The position numbers were made by a program, and so were the translations under genes. Positions 47,368 through 57,032 of a stretch of 64,000 nt of DNA are shown here, one piece after another; position 1 is the stretch's first letter; each line of letters starts with the position of its first letter. The stretch covers positions 74,753,053-74,817,052 of the forward strand of contig CM060732.1 in assembly GCA_030704615.1 (NCBI GenBank). Reading direction: 5' to 3'. The notes beneath the pieces are model-generated. The model had not been told where the DNA came from. It saw nothing but the letters and a program-made list of their open reading frames with translations, and made no database searches. The stretch is from Takakia lepidozioides (Eukaryota; Streptophyta; Takakiopsida; Takakiales; Takakiaceae).

Positions 47368-48073
47368 TCTTCCTCTCGCTCCCCACTTCTCGGTAAACTT
47401 CTTGTCTGACTTCCTGCCTGCCTGCCTATCTCTTACTTCCCTCCGTGCAAAACCCTCCTCAAGAAGGGCACATCATCCGCCATAACCTCTACCTCTGTCT
47501 GTCATCTCTCTCAAATCAACCACCCTTGCACAATCCCTCTCTGTTCCAACCCATTGATTCGCCAAGCATACACCATGAAACGATCTGGCCAAGCACCACG
47601 ACACCCACATTCACCAAAAGAACGAGCCTGGAAAACGAGAAACACAACGCATTTGAATGCCACGTCGCATTCATCCAGTAACGGACTTTTCATCTACAGA
47701 GGCCAAATTAGGGTTTCTCTTCTCTCAATGAGAAGAAGCCCTACTTCTGGAAGTAAGAACTGACTAGAAAATTTCCTTTGTATTGATTTGTGCCCATGTA
47801 AAGCAAAGTCCATCATGGCCCTCTTTGAGTCTGTGGGAGGCTACTTACTGACCAGCAGCAGGTCCATAGGCCCCACACCCACTTTGGATGGAGCAGAAAA
47901 GGGGCAGAGACACACACAGAGGGAGAGGGAGAGCTACAGAATGTAATTATTAGTCTTGTGCTTGGCCATGACACAAATGTTGTAGTCTTGTGGGCTATGG
48001 CCTTAAAAGTGACACATAGTACCTCGGTTTTTGACAACTCTCACAGCTGATGAGTTTGTGTGATTGATCAGAA
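47368..48073. other. upstream region of the SANT gene
   Basis: Pyrimidine-rich with an AGGGTTT telo-box-like word near 47709. A 62-residue frame at 47575-47763 (+) has no recognised domain and was not annotated. Confidence 0.3.
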
Positions 48074-48363
48074 ACCTATTCATCATTTTACAGAAACAGT
48101 GACAGAGTGGAAGTATTGCACTGTCTATCTAATGAGAAAGAAACTTTATACATCCACTGGAAGGTCCAACAGCTTGTGGGACAAAGAAAGAGAAGGAAAC
48201 GATGGGGCACCCAATCAGTAACCTATTCATCATTTCACAGAGACAGTGACAGAGTGGAAGTATTGCACCGTCTATCTAATGAGAAAGAAACTTTATAACA
48301 TCCACTGGAAGGTCCAACAGCTTATGGGACAAAGAAAGAGAAGGAAATGGTGGGGCACCCAAC
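48074..48363. repeat. 147-bp tandem duplication
   Basis: The unit starting ACCTATTCATCAT at 48074 recurs at 48221 with few substitutions (for example TTTTACAGAAAC against TTTCACAGAGAC), through GGGGCACCCAA. Non-coding. Young by its similarity. Confidence 0.9.
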
Positions 48364-49225
48364 GACCAACCACCATAACCATGAAACTACATTTCAACCT
48401 CGGGTGATGCTCCAATATGGAGAGCCGCATGTAAATACGCTGGAAGACATTTCTGATCTTCTTAATGAAAATTTACATCAAGGAGTGGTTGTCCCTAACA
48501 GGGCAGGAGTAGCAACCATGAGTCATATGACGCTAATACTCCTGTGCAGAGGCAGATACTTGGAAGAGCATCTACTATAAGTAGTTTGTTGTAACAACTC
48601 ACAGATATCGGCTACTGTGTTTCCTGCCATGCAAATTTTCAGGCCTCATATGTTCGCGGTCATTAGGTCCTAACCAACAAAACAGAGTATACAGCCACTC
48701 AACTATCCCCACAGTTGGAACCACTGTCCCTTGTCCAAAAATACCTCTAGCAGACATGTTCAATGATCCTAACTTGGTGTCAAATTTGATCCATTTTAAA
48801 GTATGGTTGACAGACTATGGGGAGAAGCTAATTTGGAGTCTCTTTGTCTCCAGAGCTTGTACCTCCAAGCAAAATGAGCACTCGAAATTGGTGGCCACAG
48901 ACATGGCATGTTTTAGATGGTGGCATCATATCTGAATGTCGTTAGAACAAAAAGCCTTTTTGTTACTCTGTACATCCCTTCGCATATTGCTTTTGGTTGG
49001 AGGTAGAGAGGATTTGTTTTGAAACTCTGCTACACATTGGAGAGACCTGGATGGCCCGGGCTCCCTGCAATAGCTACTGGGAATGATTTTATTGGCACAG
49101 TGCATCCTTCGATGACCAAGAATTGACGTAGTTGGAGGTGGACTACGCCCGGGTTACATCCTTTAGTAGTAACTAGTAACCCATTGTATTAGCTGGATGT
49201 GTGTTCACCTTTCACAAAGACTGTA
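48364..49225. other. spacer downstream of BLOS1
   Basis: No gene recognised; last part is likely the BLOS1 3' UTR. Confidence 0.3.
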
Positions 49226-50407
49226 TTATATTGTCGCGTCACCAACAGAAGATGACAAGTGGCCCAGTGCCCCAGCAATACACTCACAGTCATACTCCAT
49301 GACTTTAATCCAGTTCTCGAAGTCGCCTATTTCCTGTATATGCATCACAGATACCGTGAGAAAGTTAGGTGGCTTTGGACGAGAAGCAACACCCATTACT
49401 AAATTTCTGCTTGTGCACACCATCTTTCTCCTTCTTGAGGGGTGTATGATATTGAGAACGACCCCCTTAGGACCCAGCTTTGCCACTTAAGATTTGCATG
49501 AGAAAATGAAGAACCTGTCGACATTGAAGTGCTAGGATAAGGACATGGCCGAAAGAAGAGTGGCATTCCAGCTGGTTTGCTTGGGGGAAAGTAAAACCCA
49601 GCTGTGCAGTGTGTTAGCATATATTGTACAAGCACAATAATATCCTCGCAAGCTTCCTCGAAAATATGAACCTCCGTTTCAGCCACCAGCACCTTCTGCC
49701 TGAGAGAGCAATTCGCAGAACTAAACAGCCACTCTGCTTTGCGGTTCATATGCAGATAAAATCTTCAGTGTATATCTAGTTCTGGAAAAGAATACCAGTG
49801 TTCATCAGAGCAAAGCAGAGTGAGAGTTCTATGCAAAGGCAATAGACCTGTTTGAGGAGGAGAAAAAGAAATGGACAACTAACCTTCAGAGCAGTATCAA
49901 ACGTATGGATAACATTGAGCCACTGCGCAGTTTGCTTCACAAAGCGCTGCACTGTGACGCCCAATGCACGTGCCTCCACTTCTATTCTCTTCTCATTAAT
50001 GAATGCTTCTTGCACACCCCCATTCACACTCTCCACCAGCAGATCTGAGACGACAGTAGCAGCCGCCAATGCCTCCTTTTTCGCTGTCTCTGCACCAAAA
50101 TGGAAGTCCATGCAAAGAACTCTTTAGATTGACGTACGATTGTAAAACCCCGCTACAACTCCAGACACTTTGTGTAGCGAAGCAGTTAACAAGGACGTAA
50201 AGTTGGTTGTATCTAAGAGACGACCAAAAATGAATGTGTGAGAGAGAGAGAGACAGAGAAAAAGAGAAGACGTTCTCGGAGAAGGAAAATTGGTGACAGT
50301 AATGCTGACTCATATCACAAAACGTACAATAAGTCACCAAGGGAGAGGTGCCCTGAAGATAGATTGTTTGTATAGTAGATTACCAAAAACGAATGTGTGT
50401 ATGGGTT

Positions 50408-50443
<36 letters not shown>

Positions 50444-50579
50444 GTGTGTATGGGTCTTTTTTTTGTGTGTGTGAGAGAGAGAGAAAGAGAGAGAACAGAC
50501 CGACACGTTCTCGGAGAAGGGCAGATTTGTGAGAGTGATCCTGAATCATATGAGCAAACACCGCCTCCAGCTCCGCCAT
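49226..50579 (-). CDS. BLOS1: BLOC-1 subunit 1 (BLOS1/GCN5L1) homolog
   Basis: Exons 50579-50507, 50089-49884 and 49333-49226 give 128 aa; phases 1 and 0 agree. Exon 1: MAELEAVFAHMIQDHSHKSA. The junction restores LREQTAKKEAL, the conserved start of the GCN5L1 coiled coil. Exon 2: SDLLVESVNGGVQEAFINEK, RALGVTVQRFVKQTAQWL and an HTFDTALK end. Exon 3: EIGDFENWIKVMEYDCECIA, the family's C-terminal signature. In plants BLOS1 with BLOS2 acts in endosome-to-vacuole sorting, including turnover of auxin carriers; in animals the family is part of BLOC-1 and BORC. The frame at 50585 begins GTG; the ATG at 50579 is the credible start. Intron 1 contains a partial copy of exon 1. Confidence 0.92.
50221..50320 (-). 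repeat. partial duplicate of BLOS1 exon 1 within intron 1
   Basis: On the minus strand 50320-50221 repeats the coding part of exon 1 and its flank: ATATGA.TCAG.AT.AC, CTTCTCCGAGAACGT and the following CT microsatellite also occur at 50550-50420. A one-base difference before the CTCCGAG block breaks the frame, so this copy is not a usable exon. The GT/GA microsatellites at 50405-50495 are part of the same duplicated tract. Confidence 0.7.
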
Positions 50580-50913
50580 CGCCACCTCGCAATCTTGTCA
50601 AACCCAAAACCCAGCAAACTGAAACGTCAATTCCATGTCAAAGACATGAAATCACCCACAAGTACAACACGGGAACCCAAAGATGCCCAGCACAGATCCA
50701 GGGCGCGGATGTGTAAGTACCCAACTAAACCACGGTTGCAAAAGCTCTCGTGCTCAGATCGGAGGATTAGCATAAAACAACCATTATTAAAAAGCAACCA
50801 TTGAGATTTTTTTAATTTATAATTTTCTTCCTCTATTCTGCTGGAGAACGGAACTGGAGCTCAACAACGAGAGGAAGGAGACGGAAGGAAGAAGGGCAGG
50901 AAGATAAAGAGCC
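50580..50913. promoter_or_regulatory. shared upstream region of BLOS1 and NDUFA2
   Basis: 334 bp between divergent start codons of two housekeeping genes. No TATA box is obvious near either start. A common promoter is inferred from position. Confidence 0.45.
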
Positions 50914-52148
50914 ATGTCGTGGAGGTGCAAGCTGTCGCGCGTAGTGCAAGAACTGCGCATCCATTTGTGCCAATCCTCCCCCTCCGGCAATTCCACTCGG
51001 TACTTTTTGGTCTCTCTTTTGGGCTCTCTTTTGGGCTCTCTTTTGGGCTCGTGTGCTTTGCTTGTTAACCCCATCTGCTGTTAGGGTTGTTCCTGGGGGC
51101 TACATTCGGTGGCGATGGAAAAGATGGTTCTGGTGTGTAGGGTAGTATTTTGATTTCACGATTCATTGTCGCTTGCCCATCTGTGGCTGGACCATTACAT
51201 CTGTGTCTGGATCGTTACATCTGTGTCTGGATCCTTATAATTCTTCGTTTCATCTCCCCGTGGGCTGGATGAGCAGTTCGACAATTAGCAGTATACGTGA
51301 CATGAAATATTACATGTATGCCAGCATTCAGATGAAACCCTGTAAGACTTTATTTACAACATGTACAATGGGTGAACGTACATTCGGGGTCTATCGTGTT
51401 GCCCGGGAAGAATGTTGTCAGTCCCAGCGGTTGGTTTCCCTTCAGTGTAGGGTTGGATATTGGCTATGGAAATTGTCGAATATTTCGAAACAGTCGTGCT
51501 CCATCTGATTAGGTTGAAAAGTTTGAGCATAATTGCTGTCTTTCTTGTCAGGGAATTCATTTCCAGAAACTACGGGGATTTGAAGGCGCTCAACCCATCA
51601 CTCCCAATTCTGATCCGGGAGTGCAGTGGCGTCCAGCCCCGCCTGTGGGCTCGCTATGGTACATCCATATCCTCCTTTGTTAGGTGGCAGATAAAACCAG
51701 ATCTGACAGTGGTCTCTATAGCTATTGTAGATTGAGAGTGCTCCATTTGTTGTGAACCCTTTAACTAGTTCCAAGAAGAATGTGATATTGCGCCAACTGC
51801 ATAGTCAGCATTGCAAAGTCAATCTTCAAGGTGTCAATGATTGCAGAGGAGAGGCTAGATCTCGTTTTTATTGTGTCTCCACCTTGTGCTCCCCTTCTTC
51901 CCTCTTCACCTACCTTGCGCCTGTGGTACTTAAACTTTTCAGCAGCAGTTTCTCCTTATGCATCCATGGGAATGCCAGCTAATGAGTGAATATGTCATTT
52001 GAGAACGGTTTTCATTTTTGTCGAAGCAGATTATGGAGTGGAGAAAAGTATTGCACTGGATGGTCTGACAGAGCAGGAAATCACTACTAAACTGGAGGAG
52101 CTGGTGAAACTTGGTGCCCCTGAAAAGAGGTTTACTCCTGATTTCTGA
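50914..52148 (+). CDS. NDUFA2: NADH dehydrogenase (complex I) subunit B8 / NDUFA2
   Basis: Exons 50914-50999, 51552-51658 and 52030-52148 give 103 aa; phases 2 and 1 agree. Start [20 protein letters not shown], then [40 protein letters not shown] and [16 protein letters not shown], ending in a helix [14 protein letters not shown]-type segment. This is the thioredoxin-fold L51/S25/CI-B8 domain of the small accessory subunit in the matrix arm of mitochondrial complex I. The conserved Cys pair context (LCQSS and RECSG) is kept. The protein is imported without a long presequence in this family. The extra C-terminal residues [10 protein letters not shown] are slightly longer than usual. Confidence 0.93.
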
Positions 52149-53863
52149 TTCCCCATACAAAATTGTAGGTGCACATTGACCAGGCCAGATCCACATCTCA
52201 TGGGAAACAGGATTGGGAAAGAAAATTTCTTGGTAAGCAATGGCTGTCAGTGAATGTCAAACCCTTGCTGGATTTGATAGACAATTTTTAGGAAAGTACT
52301 GAAGGGACTAATGTTGCTGTGCCTGGATGACTGGTTTTGGAATGGCAGGTAGCCTGGTTCTTTGGCATTCTATTGTGTGCCCTGGAGGTGATCTACAATG
52401 TGACCGCCACTTGCACTTTCGAGTGTCGACATTGACGCATTGAATTGTCAAGCGAAACTATCTGTACTGTCAAGCTTTTAATAACAAGATTACTGACCTG
52501 TTCCTTACGGCAAACACACTTTCGTGCCCACTTTCTGTGTATATGCTTGTCCCAAATGCACACTAAGACATTGCATGTGCAAATCACTTGGCAAGAAGTG
52601 AAGTTCTCCAAGATTTCAAAGTCATACCACATGGCATTAACAAACAGGATAGGAATGTCCTGCAGTGTGACCTGATCTTTGTCTGGCTGATTTATGGGTT
52701 CGAGTGAGTACTATAGAGATTGCATTGGCGTGCTCATTTTATGCTCTTTTTTCTGGATTAGATAATTTTGTCCACCAATTAAAGGCCGCATGCTGATTCA
52801 TCATACTCATTTTTTAACCTGGCTTGTTGAGGTCCCATTGTACCTTTGTGATCCCTGTTGAGCTGCTGGCCATTTCTTTGGCTCTCAGAAGGTAGAGGAA
52901 AGGCATTGCAGCTCTACTCTATGTCTTGCAGTGTGTGAGTCAGTATGTGGTTTAACCAGATGGTGAGCATTAGCAGCAGCCAGGAGTGGCCGTTCATGAC
53001 TTAAAAACTTCAGTCATTTTTCATTGTGATTACACCTAGGGGACCCCACACAGAGCTTTATCTCTGGCCTTTACTTCTTTTTTGAAAGAAGTGTTCATAC
53101 AAGAGGAAGCCCCACAGCGATTTCGTCTTGTGAGGGTGTTTTTTGCAGGCGGTCTTCACCCTAAATGCACCCCCCAAAAAGCATGGAGACAAGCTTTTGG
53201 TTCTGCTCTTCTGCGTAACTCGAGTTGATGGATGTATCTTCTGAGTCATGGATGAGAAGGGACATTGCATCACACCTGCCATTTTCTTGGAGCTTTTCTC
53301 TCTGGCACTTTTTCTGGAGCTTTCATAAGATTCCTTGAATGACTTGTTGATTGACTTGGAGGAATATATCAGTCTTGGCCGGGAATGGCATCTGGACATG
53401 CATATCCGGCGGTTATTTGCCGGTTATGCACATATGCACAACCGGAAAGTGTAGCCCCCGCAGGAACCGGCTATGGAGGAGGTTGGGTGGAGTGTGAGCA
53501 TGCTCACTCGGCCTTATGAATATTCTCCAACGAAACTAAAATTGAGAAATTAAAAACTTTGCGGAACTTTTTTTAACTGCTCACATAGGCCCTCAGAGCA
53601 TCACTTAAGAAACAAGTAACACCTATACACGATAAACATGTTACCCTATAGGCGTGGGGTTTCCTCACGTTATGCGAGCTGGATACCCCAGAGAAACAAA
53701 AGTCGTGGTTTTCAGTCCGGGTATCGGCAGTTTAAGCCCTAGAAAAGTTATTTTTGCACTGAGAAATAAATCTGAAGGTACTCATATGCACCGTACTGTG
53801 CCTGTTAACATGTAATTCCTATGACCGCGGTTTGAAAACATTTAACCCCTATGACCGTGGGTT
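52149..53863. other. NDUFA2 3' region and spacer
   Basis: A basic minus-strand frame at 53058-53399 (113 aa) has no recognised domain. ACCGG-containing words recur from 53400 onward, hinting at degraded repeat DNA. No gene called. Confidence 0.3.
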
Positions 53864-53945
53864 GTGCTCACGTCGTGCTCACGTGAGCATGCTCACGTCG
53901 TGCTCACGTGAGCATGCTCACGTCGTGCTCACAGGATGCTCACAG
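53864..53945. repeat. 25-bp tandem repeat made of two palindromes
   Basis: Exact 25-bp units at 53875-53899 and 53900-53924, with partial units on both sides. Each contains the perfect palindromes GCTCACGTGAGC (with a CACGTG G-box) and GAGCATGCTC. Followed by two GGATGCTCACA units. Confidence 0.9.
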
Positions 53946-54900
53946 GATATCAACCCCCTAGAAGGGAACCGGCAAGAGCCATCGAGCTTCCCGGCTAGAG
54001 AACCGGCATCGTGATTCTAAGGATGTTATACCCAGAGCAAGATCCGGAGCAAGATCCGGAGCAAATGTGGATGTCGTAGAGGCGGTTCTAGATAATATAG
54101 GTCATGTAGGGGTTGGTGATGGTAGTTAAGAACATTACATATGGACAGATCCTGAGGGGAATGTTATGTCTTACTAGTTACAATACATTTACAATGGTTA
54201 GGGAGAATGTCCAAGTAGATAGGAAATTAATTAGTTGGGCATTTGGCTAAAATAATAGTTGTAAGCTGTAAGCTTAGTGTATTACAAGGGCAGAGCCCCC
54301 AGAGATAGATGGGTTGAACATTTGAAAATCAGATCCACGGGCCAACACAATACGAGTGGCTTACCACCAGGGCACAGCCCTCTCTTGTGTAGTTTTACAT
54401 ACATACATAAAAAGTCTAGAAAAGGTAAAAGAATAAAAATGGATGAATCCCATAACCGGTACCATGGAACCGGCATTTTTTAAGCTGACATAACCAGTAG
54501 ATTGAGAACCGGACAAAAGAAAATTCATGTGTTTAATGAGAACCTATAACCGAGATGTTTTTTAAACTGTCCTATTGGTATACCCTGCCCCGGCCATCCA
54601 TTTTTTTCAAAGAGTAGGCTATAACCGGCTGATTAAAGCTGGTTATTATGTTTATTGATGAGGTTTTGAATAAAGGTTTAACAGCTAACGAAATTGCTCC
54701 TAGGGATACTCTGTCTACACGGCCCACAAAAAAAGTAATTAAAATGGACGGCTACATGTCTGGAAGGAATAACAGAATGTGCACAATCATCGTGTGAGCT
54801 TTCTCCGCGATATTCTCTGCTCGTTCTTCAACAGTGTTCTAGAGACCTCAGTCAACAGATTTCACTGAAGAGCTGCGATAACAAAGCATCTTCGTACGAG
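53946..54900. other. spacer with scattered AACCGG words
   Basis: Non-coding. AACCGGC or ATAACCGG recurs around 53968, 53999, 54454, 54468, 54510 and 54620, suggesting decayed repeat DNA. No LTR ends or coding motifs seen. Confidence 0.3.
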
Positions 54901-54994
54901 ATGAGGCAAGATGGCTTCCTCTGAAGCTGAGTCCTTCTCTGAGTCCTTCTCTGATACGATTTCGCTTTTTTGGGCCGAAAACTGGCTAAGTCCC

Positions 54995-55275
54995 AACATT
55001 GTCTGGAAACGATGTCTGGAAAAATGGCGCCGAATTTCCAGTTACATGGCCCAGAACTGCCCAACATTTGTGCAATGCCCGGCACCATGTACCGAAATTC
55101 GCGCCACATTTCCAAATTTTGGGCTTACACTTCAATGAAGTTGGGACCTATAACCGCGACATTCGGCACCATTTTTCGCCGGAGTCACCTATTACCGCGC
55201 AATACGTCGCCGATTTTTCTGCTTGCGGAACCTATTACCGCGAAATTCGGCGCCATTTTTGCAAATGTCACTCGG
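54995..55275. repeat. inverted and tandem repeat around GAAATTCGGCGCCATTTTT
   Basis: AAAAATGGCGCCGAATTTC at about 55020-55038 is the exact inverse of GAAATTCGGCGCCATTTTT at about 55240-55258. Between them, CCTAT.ACCGCG units follow one another three times at roughly 50-bp spacing (55147-55260). Non-coding foldback-like structure of unknown family. Confidence 0.7.
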
Positions 55276-55419
55276 AATTCGCATGAGCGGAAGACGAAAT
55301 ATCATGAGCACGGCTCTCAAAACTACAATTTCTACTTCAAACAATGAATATTATATTGGTTTTTCTGATACATCCCATTAAAATAATGTTTTTAATGTTT
55401 TTTATTTGCAGAATTTGTA

Positions 55420-56280
55420 CTTCTGCTCATGAAAACCGATTGTGTTACTACTCCGTTCATGCCGCTCATGCCGCTCATGCTCATGAAATAGCTAACCTCC
55501 TTAATCCAATTTAGGCTTGGCTCCTTATCAACTTCTCCTTCCACTTGCCTCACATAAAGCAAAAACTCAGGCTCATGTGGCTCCTCCACGGCCCACTCAT
55601 TTGCCGTTAATAGGTTTATTCGCCTGCCCACTCGGTTGGACATATCCAACACCCCTAAAACTTCGCTACCATTCCCACATGGCAGCGTGACTACTCTTTT
55701 GCGGCCATCTATGACCGCTTCGGATTTGCTCAGGAACGACATCCCCAAAATGAGATCCACTCCATCAATCTCGCAAATGGTGAAGTTCTCACGTCCCTCC
55801 CACCTCCCCAGCTGAACATCGAACGCCACCCTCGTCGCCAGTTGTGGTTCTCCCTTGGCAGAACGCACTTCAATAGAGGCCCCCACGTCACTTATCGGGA
55901 GTCCCAGCTTCCGTGCCGTTGCCGATGTCATGAAGGAGTGCGACGCTCCTATGTCCACCAACAACAACACATTAGTTCCGGAAATTACCCCGCTCACGAA
56001 CATCAACTGACTCCCTTTACGCAAAGCTCTCGTCTCCTGATACAACTCACAAGTGTAGTTGCCTACCTTGCAAGTCTTTGCGACCACCACCTCCACCAAG
56101 TGGCTGATGGAGTCTTCGGATAGCTCCGTATCCTCCGGGTCATGTTCAACTGTCGGGGTTTCGGGCACTTCTTGGCCATGTACCCGGGCTCCCCGCAATT
56201 AAAGCACACTCCATCAAAGGTCGCCTTCTGCCCGCCATAAGCCGTCGCACCTGATCTCGGAGCACCGCAGCCTATCACAG
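55420..56280 (-). pseudogene. gypsy gag-protease fragment
   Basis: Minus-strand fragment of another LTR retrotransposon. A CCHC knuckle CFNCGEPGYMAKKC (about 56160-56200) in one frame is followed after a frameshift by an aspartic-protease domain in 56198-55392. The active-site triplet reads DIGA in VLLLVDIGASHSFM instead of the usual DTGA/DSGA, so a key residue is lost. The second half, EIDGVDLILGMSFLSKSEAV, matches the ILGM-type flap and hydrophobic end of chromovirus-like proteases. No RT follows; the left end at about 55440 is a CGCTCATGC microrepeat. Confidence 0.75.
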
Positions 56281-56368
56281 CCTATCACAGTCTATCACAA
56301 CTCGACACAGTCCGACACAGCCAGTCACAGCTCGACACACTCACAACCCGACACGGTTCGGCACGGCC
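56270..56368. repeat. ~10-bp tandem repeat (CTATCACAGC / GACACAGTCC)
   Basis: About nine degenerate decamers built on CTATCACAGC and CCGACACAG lie between the gag-protease fragment and the next LTR. Confidence 0.75.
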
Positions 56369-57012
56369 TGTCACAACATTCACAGGGAATGGTTATTATT
56401 GGCAGGGAACGACTGTGTGGGAACGACATCTGCAGAGGGAACGTGCATTCTGTCTTGAATGACAGTTAGTTAGTTAGGTGGTTAGAATAACTTGCAGATA
56501 GATTAGGCAGAGTAGCAGCAACGGGGGGACACTTTAAGGATCACGACTTGGTCATCAGGGAGTGGAGGACGATCTTGAGCAGAAGGATGGAGAGCGCAGT
56601 AGAGGAGGAGACACGATCTGTTGATGCTTGATGAATGCAAGCTGTAGAGTTGTAGTGTAGAGCAGATTAGAGACACCATGGCAACGGCCTGATACTTGAT
56701 AGATATTAATCTGATACATACTTCATACTCACACTGTGTAGAGAGACCTGAGTGAAGCTGTGGAATGAATGGATGAGTGGATGGAACCTGGTAGATTGTT
56801 GAAGCAATCTGATACTTAATTATAGGCAGGAAGGTAACTTGTTAACATGAATGCGAGAAGGAATACAAAACGGAAGCACCCCCATGATACACTAGCTGTA
56901 GGTCATGACTGATTGTTCTGAGCGGGCTGAGTGCTTAGAGATTTCCAACTCTTCTATCTTGGAGTTCCCACCTCGGATAGCGAAGGGATGGGTGAGTAAA
57001 AACCGCTTGACA
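56369..57012 (+). repeat. 5' LTR of LTR retrotransposon A (proposed)
   Basis: Starts TGTCACAACATT and ends AACCGCTTGACA, giving TG...CA ends with short inverted TGTCA/TGACA. The right border is fixed by the primer-binding site directly after it. The left border is inferred from the inverted end only. About 644 bp. A second LTR of this element was not found. Confidence 0.6.
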
Positions 57013-57032
57013 TTTGGCGACCATACTGGGGA
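57013..57032 (+). promoter_or_regulatory. primer-binding site of retrotransposon A
   Basis: TTTGGCGACCATACTGGGGA directly after the LTR end. It is the same as TTTGGCGACCATATTGGGGA at 62371-62390 but for one base, and similar to the tRNA-Asp-type TGGCGCC site of plant Tat/Athila-like gypsy elements. Confidence 0.7.

Noticed and set aside
47575-47763. Small basic ORF upstream of the SANT gene
   Set aside because: No domain, no conserved pattern, in a pyrimidine-rich 5' region.
53058-53399. 113-residue basic frame on the minus strand
   Set aside because: Composition-driven, no domain or splice context.
56905-57012. Gag start at 56905
   Set aside because: This part of the frame lies inside the LTR, before the primer-binding site; the coding part must start further downstream.
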